The notes: generated by a model not told the origin, from the sequence alone. A DNA stretch of 64,000 bases from Flammeovirga aprica JL-4 (GCF_012844305.1 NZ_JABANE010000009.1:1-64000), one strand, 5' to 3'. Positions 47,708-57,269 are shown, numbered from the stretch's first letter. Program-made: numbers and translations.

Positions 47708-48700
47708 TTACTTCGACTTCAACGCTATATTTTCCAATACATATTCAAGTGCCTTATTTGATTCAACATAGACATCAGGAGCAACACCCACTTTATCCAA
47801 TCTTGATCCATTGTAAGTCTGATAATCTGCAATGGGGATAAAGACATTAAAATTCTCATTTACTTCAAATGAAGCTCCACTTAGCATTGCTCCAGCAGAT
47901 GGTGTACCTACCAATGTGGCAATTTTTTGTTCTTTGAGTAAGTAGATCAATGGCTCACACGCACTGGCTGTATTTTCATTGACCAATACATATACTTTTC
48001 CTTTAAAAGTTGGATTATTGTGAGAAGGAACCACCATTCTAAAGGCAGAGTTTTCCATAAACATTTTTGAAATACCAGCATAAGTGAAATCCATCAAAAA
48101 GGGCAGGGAAGTGATCTCCTCAGCTGTAGCAGGTTTTGTGTGATTTGCATACCACCCTCTAGTGAGGTAAACCCCTGCGTCGATAGGATTAGGTGTTAAA
48201 AACTGACCTAAAATAACTGGAGCATCCAACGAACCTCCTCCGTTGTTTCTTAAATCAATAATTAAATTTTCGAAAGTATCAGTTCCAATTTCTTGAAGTG
48301 CTTGATACATTTGACGAGCCCCACCAGCAAAAGAACGAACATCAAGATAAGCGGTAGAATCGTTCATTTTTTTCCATGATAGTTTTTCTATCTCACCTTC
48401 TGATGCTGTTGTCGTAGACTTTATTTTTTTAAGATAAAAGTGCGTAAAATAAAGTGTATTACACTGTCTATTGAAAGTTAAATAGAATTCCTTTTCATCA
48501 AGTTTCAACGTTTCTTCAGCATACATATGATGCTTAAATTTGATAAAACTGTCTTCTTTTAACCATCTTGGATTTGCCACTTTTTGTTCTAATAGTTGAA
48601 ATACTTTATCAAGAAAGGCTTTGTGTTCTGACTTATTTTCTTGAGCAATTGAAGAGAAAGCAATAAATAAAGCGATGAATAGCACTGTGATAGATTTCAT
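47708..48700 (-). CDS. S41 family (tail-specific-like) secreted peptidase
   Basis: A 330-residue exported serine peptidase; start at MKSITVLFIALF, preceded by an unusually good AAGGA sequence. The longer frame opens with GTG. The S41 core includes LIDLRNNGGGSLDAP (substrate-binding strand) and VLVNENTASACEPLIYLL, in which the Ser of TASACE is the nucleophile; GTPSAGAM follows. No PDZ domain is visible, so it resembles the short IRBP-like branch. Periplasmic or surface; substrate unknown. Confidence 0.88.
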   Translation of the reverse strand: MKSITVLFIALFIAFSSIAQENKSEHKAFLDKVFQLLEQKVANPRWLKEDSFIKFKHHMYAEETLKLDEKEFYLTFNRQCNTLYFTHFYLKKIKSTTTASEGEIEKLSWKKMNDSTAYLDVRSFAGGARQMYQALQEIGTDTFENLIIDLRNNGGGSLDAPVILGQFLTPNPIDAGVYLTRGWYANHTKPATAEEITSLPFLMDFTYAGISKMFMENSAFRMVVPSHNNPTFKGKVYVLVNENTASACEPLIYLLKEQKIATLVGTPSAGAMLSGASFEVNENFNVFIPIADYQTYNGSRLDKVGVAPDVYVESNKALEYVLENIALKSK

Positions 48701-48823
48701 AATAATTTCCTTTTGATTAAACACTGATTCAAAGGTATTTCAATGAATTATTATGAAAAAATGGGAGTGATGAGCTTGAAGTTTAAATGCCGAAATTGAA
48801 CTCTGAGGGCTGTTTTTGAAGGT

Positions 48824-49636
48824 TTAGGGATGAAATTGAAGCTCTTTTTTTAATGCTGAGAAATATTTTGGTGAGACTGGAACCTCCATTTCAACGTGAT
48901 TTAAAACGGCGGCCCCTTTTCTTGTATTTCCTTTGAGTTCGCTGATGAAAACAGTGTTGATTAAAAAAGAACGATGCACCTGAGTAGCCATTGGCAGTTG
49001 ATCAAAAAGTTTACTTAATGTGCTTCTTAATGTAAACTTCTGCTGTTCGCCATTTTTTGTGTAAAGAAAAATATCAATATAGTTTGATTGAGATTTCGCC
49101 ATGACAAACTCGTCCCATTCAAATTGAATTTGCTCATTGGCATTAGCCCCTTCTATACTGATTAGTTTGTTTTCTATTTTCTCTTCACTCATTAAAATCT
49201 GTCCAAAGCGGAAACGTAAGTAAGCCCAAAATGTGATGAAGATACACGCGAAAGGCAAGCCATAATAGATATTCCAATAGAACAGTCCAGCCAAAGTAGG
49301 TTGAACACTATTCATGACATAACAGTTGTATAAATAGCATAACAAATTGATAAAGAAAAAACCAAAAGTAAGGACGAGTAACTCATTGAGAAGCGTCCAT
49401 TTTTGACCGTGTTTTTTATACCATATTTTTTCAATAGCATGTATACTCAATAAGGGTATAATCACACATAAACTATAGCCGGCAAGTTTCAAATTTTTGT
49501 AGGGAGCATTGTAAGTATAAGTATCAAAAGGTTGAAGAAATATCAAAATAATACTTATAAAAACGGACAGAATAAGCGTAATGAAAATGGTGTTTTTCCA
49601 AGAGGAAGTGAAAGAGATGATTTTGTTAGCTTGCAT
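48824..49636 (-). CDS. Membrane-bound LytTR transcriptional regulator
   Basis: A 270-residue protein with four membrane helices (about 15-33, 49-66, 85-105, 118-140) and a C-terminal LytTR DNA-binding domain (about 165-268) with the typical ESQSNYIDI-like strand (AKSQSNYIDIFLY) and the RSFLIN motif. There is no receiver domain, so the membrane part may sense a signal directly. A gene for a 33-residue peptide lies 175 bases upstream on the same strand, with its own terminator between. Confidence 0.87.
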   Translation of the reverse strand: MQANKIISFTSSWKNTIFITLILSVFISIILIFLQPFDTYTYNAPYKNLKLAGYSLCVIIPLLSIHAIEKIWYKKHGQKWTLLNELLVLTFGFFFINLLCYLYNCYVMNSVQPTLAGLFYWNIYYGLPFACIFITFWAYLRFRFGQILMSEEKIENKLISIEGANANEQIQFEWDEFVMAKSQSNYIDIFLYTKNGEQQKFTLRSTLSKLFDQLPMATQVHRSFLINTVFISELKGNTRKGAAVLNHVEMEVPVSPKYFSALKKELQFHP

Positions 49637-49734
49637 ATTAATGATTAAAAAGTCTTAGCCTTGCAAGGCTGATTTCTAGCTCGTTTAAAGATAGATGAAT
49701 CTATTCAGAGAACAAAAATCAGCATTAAAATGTA

Positions 49735-49775
49735 AAACAAAAAAAGCTCTTACTCCTTCTGAAAGGAATAAGAGC
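49735..49775 (-). terminator. Terminator of the 33-residue peptide gene
   Basis: On the minus strand GCTCTTATTCCTT pairs with AAGGAGTAAGAGC (one mismatch) and is followed by seven T residues. It ends the small unit before the LytTR gene. Confidence 0.85.
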
Positions 49776-49811
49776 AATATCTATTACTTTTTATTTTTTG
49801 AAGGTTTTTGA

Positions 49812-49913
49812 TTAATCTACTGAATCATAATAATCTCCTTCTAATAATGTACTTGATGTTAAATCATGGATTAATGATTTAAAGAATTGCAATGCTTGTG
49901 AAATAATCTTCAT
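49812..49913 (-). CDS. 33-residue peptide upstream of the LytTR regulator
   Basis: ATG to TAA, 33 codons. The N-terminal part MKIISQALQFFKSLIHDL could form an amphipathic helix; the C-terminal part (LLEGDYYDSVD) is acidic. The upstream base composition is typical of starts here (ATTTTAAATATG). A CACCTTTG box about 38 bases upstream resembles the -7 element before the peptide cluster at 59974, and a strong terminator follows 35 bases after the stop, so it looks like an independent gene. Position next to a membrane LytTR regulator suggests a signal or modulin-like peptide, but this is inference. Confidence 0.55.
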   Translation of the reverse strand: MKIISQALQFFKSLIHDLTSSTLLEGDYYDSVD

Positions 49914-50089
49914 ATTTAAAATAGTGTTTCCTTATTGTTTTTGAACGATACAAAGGTGAGGGTTTTAGCAAGGATTTTTTTATACGAATTGGGATTTGAA
50001 TTACACGAAATCGTTATAATTGAGAATTGATATTTGTTTAGTTTTTAGATTGTTAGTGAACTTTAAACTCAGTTTTAGAATATTTATGG

Positions 50090-50422
50090 TTAGTAGAAAT
50101 CAGGAGATTTCTACTGATCTGTAAGGCAGGAATGACACTGACGCTTAACATTCGCGCCAGTGAGTATTCTACCCAATTCAGTTGGTAGTACCTTCTTTGG
50201 CATTGAAGGGAAAAGCGTTAATAATTTCATGGAGTGAGCCGTTAAAAATGATTTTGCTGTTTGAGCGTAGCGAGTTTAAAATCATTTAGGCGAGAGGAAT
50301 GGAATTTAGCTTTTGACTTCACAGCCTAGATTTTTTGCTTCGTTTTTCATCAATGGAAAAATGAAGAAGAAAGAAGCTTGAAAGTAGATCGTAGAAATTT
50401 CAGCAGAAAGATGGATTGAAAG
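50090..50422 (-). repeat. Dispersed repeat, copy 2 (reverse orientation)
   Basis: Read on the minus strand it matches the interior of the element at 37179-37510 over almost all its length, including AACGAAGCAAAAAA, the core CTAAATGATTTTAAACTCGC, AACGGCTC and the terminal hairpin TAGAAATC ... GATTTCTA. The 18-bp terminal inverted repeats of copy 1 are not present here. It fills most of the gap between the peptide gene and the Bat operon. Confidence 0.8.
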
Positions 50423-50423
50423 T

Positions 50424-50458
50424 AAAAAAGGCTCTCACATCTCTGCAAGAACCTTTCT
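50424..50458 (-). terminator. Terminator of the Bat operon
   Basis: On the minus strand AAGGTTCT and AGAGCCTT pair (one G-U) and are followed by six T residues, just after the last operon gene. Confidence 0.7.
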
Positions 50459-50465
50459 TCTATAA

Positions 50466-51842
50466 CTAAGGATTCAACTCCTCCAAACGCTTCGTTTTCC
50501 TTTCCTTATAACTCTTCTTCTTTTTCACTTGAAGAATAATTTTTCGGTCCCAATTCAATTGGTCCAATAAGGCATTTTGAATGCTTTTCGGAATCATCGT
50601 TCCACCTTGACTGTACTTGATATCGGAAATTTCAGAAATCAAATCACTCAATTTGTGTGTCAATACTGCTTGGTAAAGTGTTTCTCTGTAATTACTCACA
50701 CTTTGATTGGGCAGGGTATTGATCCACTGATAGAAACTTTGAATGCTTTGTTCGATATTACCTTTTTTGATATCACTTCTTAGCTTATTGTAAGCTTGTT
50801 TTTCCTTGTAAGTGGAAGTCGAACGGATATCTTCTAGTTTCTTTTTGATCTTGGTAATCGGTTTGTATTTGTACAATAACCAAAGAATCACTAGACCTAA
50901 AAGAATATATTCCCAATGCTGAGGAACGTAATCTCTCCATGTTTTTTTAGGAGTTGTATCTACTTCTTCCGGCACCTGATTGAGTTTATTCAAACTGTCC
51001 TGAAGGGATTGCAACATGCTTAGGTTAGGATTTTCTTCAATGGTGATGGTTCTATTTTTCGAAGAAATATCTTTCGACTTTTTGGTATAAGGATTATAGT
51101 AACGAACTGTAATTCCTGGTACTTCAAATTCTCCTGCTTCTTGAACAAGGTAAGTAATGACTTGTGTTTGCGTACCCGAAATATAATTGTCCTTATTATA
51201 ATTACTGTTGGTTGGGTGTTCTGGATAAACGCCTGCCCAGTTTAATGAATCATAAGTTCTCACCGGAATCATTGGGCCGAGGGTGTTACCCGCTGTGATA
51301 CGCACCGTTCTTTTGAGTACATCACCGACTTTTACTTGAGACAAGTCCTTATTCCAAGTATCAGAAATTCTTACACTAGAAGCAACCAGCCAAGATTTTG
51401 GATCTTCACCAACAGGTGGAGGAACCACTTTGATCGACTTTTCTTTAGTATGAATCGTATGTTTTTTCCCTTTAAAATCTCCTGGATCTGGGGTTGTTAC
51501 TTCCAATTCCAAAGAAGGAAAGACGTTTTCACCAGCCGAAAAAGGAAATACCCAATATGTTTGTTCCACACCTGAATACTGATACTTGCCGATCTGCAAG
51601 GAGTTAGGAATCGCTCTGCCGTCTTTAATCATTAAAGCATTGGGCAGTTGAAAATCCTCAAAGTTCAATCCTTCCGTAAACCAAGTAGTGGTGTAGATGG
51701 AAAGCTTCACTTTGAAAGGCTGTCCGACCATTACTTCCTTCTGATTGATGGTTGTAGTGGTAAACAGGTTGACCTTCTTTTGAGCGTAAGTATTCAATGC
51801 CCAAAACAACGTCAGTACGATTATAATGCTTTTTCTTACCAT
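50466..51842 (-). CDS. batD: BatD-like protein
   Basis: A 458-residue exported membrane protein: signal peptide to about 20 (LNTYAQ), several Ig-like beta domains (about 25-270), one membrane helix (about 312-328, YILLGLVILWLLYKYK) and a basic cytoplasmic tail. Length and layout fit BatD, although somewhat short. Bat proteins form a multi-protein envelope complex linked to aerotolerance or stress in Bacteroides. Its start overlaps the end of the BatB/BatC gene by seven bases. Confidence 0.78.
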   Translation of the reverse strand: MVRKSIIIVLTLFWALNTYAQKKVNLFTTTTINQKEVMVGQPFKVKLSIYTTTWFTEGLNFEDFQLPNALMIKDGRAIPNSLQIGKYQYSGVEQTYWVFPFSAGENVFPSLELEVTTPDPGDFKGKKHTIHTKEKSIKVVPPPVGEDPKSWLVASSVRISDTWNKDLSQVKVGDVLKRTVRITAGNTLGPMIPVRTYDSLNWAGVYPEHPTNSNYNKDNYISGTQTQVITYLVQEAGEFEVPGITVRYYNPYTKKSKDISSKNRTITIEENPNLSMLQSLQDSLNKLNQVPEEVDTTPKKTWRDYVPQHWEYILLGLVILWLLYKYKPITKIKKKLEDIRSTSTYKEKQAYNKLRSDIKKGNIEQSIQSFYQWINTLPNQSVSNYRETLYQAVLTHKLSDLISEISDIKYSQGGTMIPKSIQNALLDQLNWDRKIILQVKKKKSYKERKTKRLEELNP

Positions 51843-53587
51843 GACTGATCTGATTTTTTAGGCTTGTCTTCATCAGTGAGGTACTGATACTGAAATTTCT
51901 TTTTGAGATACATCGAAGGGTCCAATTTCACCTGACGGATCATGCTTGCCTTGGATTGCTGTTTGGTTTCAGAAAACTGCATTTGCAAGAGTTCCTCCAT
52001 GGTGGGATTCACTTCTTTTTCTCCCATTTCTTGAATGGTTTCCCCTTCTCCTTCCCCTTTTCTGTCCGAATGCTGAGCAGATTCCTGTTCTTGTTCTCCG
52101 GCTTCAGGTTCGTATTTTTTTCCTTTGAAAGGATCTTTTTCGTTGAGTTTACTGCCTTCCGACATATTAATATTGATCATACGAACTTGTTCAGAAGCAA
52201 TATTGAAATTTTTCTCTGCTTCTTTGAATTGAGGATCAATATCCAGTGCCATTTGAAAGGCTTTTTGCGCCGCTTCCCAATTCCCTAATTTGGCTTGAGA
52301 AACGCCCAAGTTATACATATTATTGGCGGTGATGTCTTCTGCGTATGCATCTGCTGCTTTCTCATAATCTCCCATTTTACTGTAGGCATAACCTGCTTGA
52401 GATTGATCAGAGAAAGTCACTGCCGCTGTAGCTGTATCTCCTTTATCCAATAATTCTTGAGCCTGTTGATCTCTCGTATAAAAAAGGTCTTTGGCTTTTA
52501 AATCGTCTTTTGGCAATTGGTCAATACTATCGCAACTGATAAAGAACATCGGAAGGAGTAAGATCCAAGTCCATTGTACTAAAAGTCCTTTTCTAAACCA
52601 GAATAATAGGAAAAATGCAACGACAAACGAAAGGTAATATCCAGCATCTACCCAATCCTCTTCCGCTTTTGTGCTATCCTTAGTGAAGACCAAATTGTCT
52701 TGGATGTTTTTTGCGTAAAGCTCCACATCGGTGTTGTCCAATGTAAAAGGCGTAAGGTTGACATGTGGCATGGCAATCGCATTTTGGAGTTGGGCTGTAT
52801 TTAGTCCAACCGTTACTGCTTTACCATTTTTATCTTTTAAAATTCGATTTCTATACGTAGGAATATGTGCTCCCTGAGGAGTGGCTAATACCAATAAGTT
52901 GTATTGATCTTTGGTGTTACTTCTTTGACCGAAAGCTTGTACATCAGAAGCGTTGATATCATCCGTAATGATCCATACAAAACTTGGTGCATCTGTATTT
53001 TCTAGGATTTTATCCGTAAGATCTAAGGCATCCGGTAAGTTACTTCCTTGCAATGGCATACTACTCGGACTTAAAGCATCCAAAGTAGAACGGAAGGTTT
53101 TGTAATCTTTGGTAGGAGGTAGTGCTTCGTGAGCAGAACCTGCAAAAACCACCAAGCCGGTTTGTACACCTTGATTGATTTTCAAGTAATCCTTGATCTT
53201 CATTTTGGCTCTTTCCAATCGGCTAGGACCAATATCTGTTGCCAACATCGATCTACTCATATCGAGTACAATGACTACTTTGGCTTCGGTTTGATTTCCT
53301 GGCTTGTCTACCCTTTTCCAAGTAGGACCTGCCATGGCAATGACTAAGATACTTGCTGTGAAAATCATCAGCATTTTAGGAAACCAAGCTCCTCTTTTAT
53401 TGCCTTTGATCAGCAGTAAATTCAATAACTGTGGGTTGATCAATTTCTTCCATCCTTCAGACTCACGAATAGAAATCCATGAGAGGATAAACAGAATACC
53501 TACCGGAACTAATGCCCATAAATAATCGGGTCTTATAAAGTGAATGTTGGTCGAAAACCCTTCGAAAAATGCTTCTATTTCTTTCAT
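51836..53587 (-). CDS. batB: BatB-BatC fusion: von Willebrand A domain plus TPR
   Basis: A 583-residue protein. Membrane helices at about 20-38 and 72-86, then a VWA domain (about 100-290) with MIDAS motif DMSRS (109-113), another helix (about 311-328), a hydrophobic segment, and a TPR region (about 370-475, NMYNLGVSQAKLGNWEAAQKAFQMALD) followed by a Glu/Gln/Lys-rich tail. In many Bacteroidota batB and batC are separate; here one ORF joins them without a stop. A Cys in FFISCDS might be a lipobox relic of the former BatC signal. Overlaps batA by four bases (ATGA). Confidence 0.85.
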   Translation of the reverse strand: MKEIEAFFEGFSTNIHFIRPDYLWALVPVGILFILSWISIRESEGWKKLINPQLLNLLLIKGNKRGAWFPKMLMIFTASILVIAMAGPTWKRVDKPGNQTEAKVVIVLDMSRSMLATDIGPSRLERAKMKIKDYLKINQGVQTGLVVFAGSAHEALPPTKDYKTFRSTLDALSPSSMPLQGSNLPDALDLTDKILENTDAPSFVWIITDDINASDVQAFGQRSNTKDQYNLLVLATPQGAHIPTYRNRILKDKNGKAVTVGLNTAQLQNAIAMPHVNLTPFTLDNTDVELYAKNIQDNLVFTKDSTKAEEDWVDAGYYLSFVVAFFLLFWFRKGLLVQWTWILLLPMFFISCDSIDQLPKDDLKAKDLFYTRDQQAQELLDKGDTATAAVTFSDQSQAGYAYSKMGDYEKAADAYAEDITANNMYNLGVSQAKLGNWEAAQKAFQMALDIDPQFKEAEKNFNIASEQVRMININMSEGSKLNEKDPFKGKKYEPEAGEQEQESAQHSDRKGEGEGETIQEMGEKEVNPTMEELLQMQFSETKQQSKASMIRQVKLDPSMYLKKKFQYQYLTDEDKPKKSDQSW

Positions 53588-54573
53588 GATTTTCGTCTGT
53601 TAAATGATGAGAAAAATTGAACAACGATGGTGATAAATTGTAAAGACATCGCTAATAGAAATCCAATACCTAAAGGAATATAGAACAACAAACGAGTAGG
53701 TCTGTAGCCTTCATCTTCAAACTGTATCGGTTCCATTTCATTCAACTTGTCGTAGATGGTATTGAGTTCCTCTACATTTCCGGCATTGAAATATTCACCA
53801 CCTGTATTTTTAGCGATCATTTTCAAAGTCTTATCATCCAATTCATATTGGGAACTTTTCTTAGTACCAATACCAATCGTGTAGATCTTAATGCTGTCTT
53901 CGGCTGCCATTTGAGAAGCAGTGATCGGTACAATTTCACTACCACTGTCTTGACCGTCGGTCAGTAAAATCATCACTCTTTGATCGATAGAATCCGCTTC
54001 AAAAACTTGCGTAGACAAGGCAATGGCATTACCAACCGCCGTTTTATGACCTGCCATACCGATACCTGTTTCATCTACGGTATGTTTGATAATATCTAAA
54101 TCAGGTGTGAAAGGCAGGGCAAATACATCACTACCAAACATCATCAAACCGATGCGGTCACCTTCTCTTTTATCTATAAAATCAGTCAATACATTTTGAA
54201 CAGCTTTCCATCTCGTGATACGATTACCGTCGGCATCAAACCAATCGGTAGTATTCATACTCATCGAAATATCAGCAGCGATCAACATGTTTCTCGCGTT
54301 CTTTACTTTTTTAGCCGGCTCTCCAATGTATTGTGGGTTGGTCATCGCCGTTACCACACAACACCAAACTAGAAAGTTGACGAGGTACTGAAACCATTTT
54401 CTTTTTAAAACTGTCGCACTTTTTTGAGGTTTCAGACCAGTAGCGTCTGTCAATTCATCAAATTTAGGATAGTACAATGCATCTTTTTTCTGTTTATATG
54501 CAGGGACTAACCACCATATAAGAATCGGCAGGGGAAGCAGTGCAAACATCCACGGGTAGGCTAACTCATACAT
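53584..54573 (-). CDS. batA: BatA, von Willebrand A domain membrane protein
   Basis: A 329-residue protein with N-terminal helices (about 7-25 and 64-82), a VWA domain (about 95-290) with MIDAS motif DISMS (99-103) and a conserved TDGQDSGS stretch, and a final membrane helix (about 304-322). This is the BatA layout. It lies between the DUF4381 gene (8-base overlap) and batB (4-base overlap), so the operon is tightly coupled. Confidence 0.88.
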   Translation of the reverse strand: MYELAYPWMFALLPLPILIWWLVPAYKQKKDALYYPKFDELTDATGLKPQKSATVLKRKWFQYLVNFLVWCCVVTAMTNPQYIGEPAKKVKNARNMLIAADISMSMNTTDWFDADGNRITRWKAVQNVLTDFIDKREGDRIGLMMFGSDVFALPFTPDLDIIKHTVDETGIGMAGHKTAVGNAIALSTQVFEADSIDQRVMILLTDGQDSGSEIVPITASQMAAEDSIKIYTIGIGTKKSSQYELDDKTLKMIAKNTGGEYFNAGNVEELNTIYDKLNEMEPIQFEDEGYRPTRLLFYIPLGIGFLLAMSLQFITIVVQFFSSFNRRKS

Positions 54574-55063
54574 GACTTTTAATCCATTTTTTTGATGATT
54601 GAATCAATTGCGTCAGTGTTTCATCATGATCAGCGGAAGGCTTCATATAGGCTCCATTGATCAGTAAATCACTTTCTTTATCAGAAAAATTATTTTTCCA
54701 ATGTTTATTTAAAAAAGTAACCCATTCTTCACCGCTCAAGTGTGCTACCTGATCACGGTCGTAGGAAGTCAGTGCTACTCTTTTCAGTGTGGTATTCACC
54801 TGAAAAACACTTTCCTGTAGGGATAACTTTTGATTGATTATTTTATCTAAATCCTTATTCGCTACTCTTTTGTAAGTAGAATTAAGGTAGCGATTGTACT
54901 CTCTGATGCTTACGATCAGTACCAATAAGACGGCTATTCCACCCAAGATATACCATCCTGGACCGGTAGGAGATAGGTCTACCTTTTCCGGAGGAATAAA
55001 GTCCAATACTTCGCTCGCAAGCTGTGTAGAGTCCTTTAGGAATTGTAAGGAATCTTGAGGCAT
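54566..55063 (-). CDS. DUF4381-like membrane protein of the Bat operon
   Basis: A 165-residue protein with one membrane helix (about 36-55, GWYILGGIAVLLVLIVSI) and a cytoplasmic part containing LKRVALTSYDRDQVAHLSGEEW, the typical DUF4381 segment (L-R-x-A-L ... V-A-x-L-S-G-x-x-W). Members accompany MoxR, DUF58 and VWA proteins in many phyla. Two bases after the DUF58 gene. Exact role unknown. Confidence 0.8.
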   Translation of the reverse strand: MPQDSLQFLKDSTQLASEVLDFIPPEKVDLSPTGPGWYILGGIAVLLVLIVSIREYNRYLNSTYKRVANKDLDKIINQKLSLQESVFQVNTTLKRVALTSYDRDQVAHLSGEEWVTFLNKHWKNNFSDKESDLLINGAYMKPSADHDETLTQLIQSSKKWIKSHV

Positions 55064-55065
55064 AA

Positions 55066-55998
55066 TTAATGGTCTTTTAGTAAATCACGAAGCTGATCTG
55101 CCAGTCTTTCGTTGGTGTTGAAAGTAAGTACCGGAATACCGTATTCAGCAAACTGATCTGTGAGCATTTCTTTTTCGTTCGCAAAAGCCTTCTGATGTTT
55201 CTCTCGGACTTTTTTCATACTGTTTTCAATAGAAACCTGACGGTCCGAATTGGAAAGGGAAATGGCTCTCAATGGAAGTTCTTTTTCCCAATCATCTTCA
55301 ATATGAAAAACCATGACATCGTTATGTCTTTTCAAGTTGAAGATATGATGAATGGTTTTATCTGAAATTCCTCTAAGATCGGATATAATGACGATCAAGT
55401 AATCGTGATTGACTGTACTTCTTACTTTTTGAAAAACGCTTTCTAAAATCAACGTTTTGGATTGAGGAGGCTGTTGGGCATTCAGTTGATTGTTGTAAAC
55501 TTCTATGGTTTTCAACATCGAAAGAATGGCCGTTGAACTTCTCTGAGGTCGGATATTTTCAAATTTTGTATCATTGAAAACAAACGCACCTACTCGGTCT
55601 CCCACATCTACCGTTCTCCAAGCGCCAAGTGCCGCAAGGTGAGCGGAAACTGTCGATTTCAAATAGCTTTGTGTTCCAAAAAACATAGAGGAAGATTGAT
55701 CCACCACTAAAAGAACTGGGCGTTCTCTTTCTTCTGAAAATACTTTGGTATGCGTTTTTTGAGTACGTGCTGTCACTTTCCAATCAATGTTTCGGATATC
55801 ATCACCCGCAACATATTGACGAACTTCCTTGAAATCTAAACCTCTTCCTCTCATCGCGGATTTATGTCGGCCAGCCAAAAGCGATTGCACTTTGTATTTT
55901 GGTAAAAAGCTGAAGCCTGATGCTTCAAACTGCATACCGTGCAATTCATGGAGGGTGACATAACCTGATGTTGGATTTTCTTTTTCTGATTTACTCAT
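55066..55998 (-). CDS. DUF58 domain protein of the Bat operon
   Basis: A 310-residue cytosolic protein. The DUF58 signature GLDFKEVRQYVAGDDIRNIDW (54-74, here split as GLDFKEVRQYVAGDD and IRNIDWKVTART) is complete and is followed by a VWA-like fold with DQSSSMFFGT (97-106), a MIDAS-like motif. It is 11 bases downstream of the MoxR gene, the standard pairing. Confidence 0.9.
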   Translation of the reverse strand: MSKSEKENPTSGYVTLHELHGMQFEASGFSFLPKYKVQSLLAGRHKSAMRGRGLDFKEVRQYVAGDDIRNIDWKVTARTQKTHTKVFSEERERPVLLVVDQSSSMFFGTQSYLKSTVSAHLAALGAWRTVDVGDRVGAFVFNDTKFENIRPQRSSTAILSMLKTIEVYNNQLNAQQPPQSKTLILESVFQKVRSTVNHDYLIVIISDLRGISDKTIHHIFNLKRHNDVMVFHIEDDWEKELPLRAISLSNSDRQVSIENSMKKVREKHQKAFANEKEMLTDQFAEYGIPVLTFNTNERLADQLRDLLKDH

Positions 55999-56009
55999 AA
56001 GAAAAGAGA

Positions 56010-56984
56010 TTAAGCAACTGCCACTTTACTGATCAGTTCATCAATGATTTGTTCTTTGGAAATTCCTAAAGCATTCGCTTCGAAACTGCTTACAATTCTG
56101 TGGCGGAATACATCTTTGATCACCTCTTGAATATCTTCCGGTTTCACAAAATCACGACCATTCAACCAAGCTTGTACTCTAGCTACTTTATCTAATGCGA
56201 TTGTCGCACGAGGCGAGCAACCTACATCGATCCATTTCGCTAAATCTTCGCTGTATTTTTCAGGAGTTCTTGTAGCGTAAACTAATGCTACGATATATTT
56301 TTCGATTGCCTCAGAAACGTGTACTTCTTGTACCTCTTTACGAGCATCAAATACAATTTCTTTTGGCAGTTTTTCTTTTGCTTTAGATTCCTTCTTTTCT
56401 CCGGCAGATTTCTCTTCGTTTCTTACCAAACGCAATACCTCTAACTCTGCTTCTTCAGAAGGATAATTGACGATAACATGCATTAGAAAACGGTCCATTT
56501 GAGCTTCTGGAAGAGGATAAGTACCTTCTTGCTCAATAGGGTTTTGAGTGGCCATCACGAAGAAAGGTTTCGGTAATTCGTAGGTATTACCCGCTACTGT
56601 TACTTGTCTTTCTTGCATCGCTTCCAATAAAGCCGATTGTACTTTTGCAGGAGCACGGTTGATCTCATCCGCTAAGATTAAGTTGTTGAAGATAGGACCT
56701 TGCTGGAACACAAAGCTTTCTTCACCTTGACTTTGGTAAATTTCTGTACCTGTAATATCTGAAGGTAATAAATCAGGGGTAAATTGAATTCTGCTCAATC
56801 CTAAATCCATATTTTTTGCTAAACTATTGATCGCTCTAGTTTTAGCTAATCCAGGAAGACCTTCCAGTAGTAAGTTACCATCTGATATTAAACAAGAAAT
56901 AATTCGGTTGACCACTTTCTCTTGGCCAATAATTGATTTGGAGATCTGTTCTTGTAACTGTTGTATAGATTCTAATGCTGTCAC
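56010..56984 (-). CDS. MoxR family AAA ATPase
   Basis: A 324-residue AAA+ ATPase. Walker A GLPGLAKT (about 42-49), Walker B LILADEINRAPAKVQ (about 101-115), the sensor 1 region MATQNPIEQEGTYPLPEAQ and the C-terminal lid with GCSPRATIAL are all present. The start codon is GTG. MoxR ATPases act as chaperones for VWA-domain partners; here it heads an operon with DUF58, DUF4381, BatA, BatB/C and BatD. Confidence 0.93.
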   Translation of the reverse strand: MTALESIQQLQEQISKSIIGQEKVVNRIISCLISDGNLLLEGLPGLAKTRAINSLAKNMDLGLSRIQFTPDLLPSDITGTEIYQSQGEESFVFQQGPIFNNLILADEINRAPAKVQSALLEAMQERQVTVAGNTYELPKPFFVMATQNPIEQEGTYPLPEAQMDRFLMHVIVNYPSEEAELEVLRLVRNEEKSAGEKKESKAKEKLPKEIVFDARKEVQEVHVSEAIEKYIVALVYATRTPEKYSEDLAKWIDVGCSPRATIALDKVARVQAWLNGRDFVKPEDIQEVIKDVFRHRIVSSFEANALGISKEQIIDELISKVAVA

Positions 56985-57269
56985 GGTAGTAATGTTTTGT
57001 AAATATAATTAAGCTATAATTGTTCGTTATTAAACAAATAAACGGTTTAAGATTAAACAAAAATAATTTTATTAAGAAATATTTATTCTATTATATGAAA
57101 AGAGAACACTCAAATTTATTAGAAATAGAAGGGGTTTTGATTAGTAAAATTCTCATTTTTAATGGTTAGGTATTTTACCTATCCGCTTTCTATATGACTA
57201 GAAGTTAATGATTTATTACTAATTATAATGCTTCTGTAAATAATAAATTGATGTTCTCTTACTTCTTTT

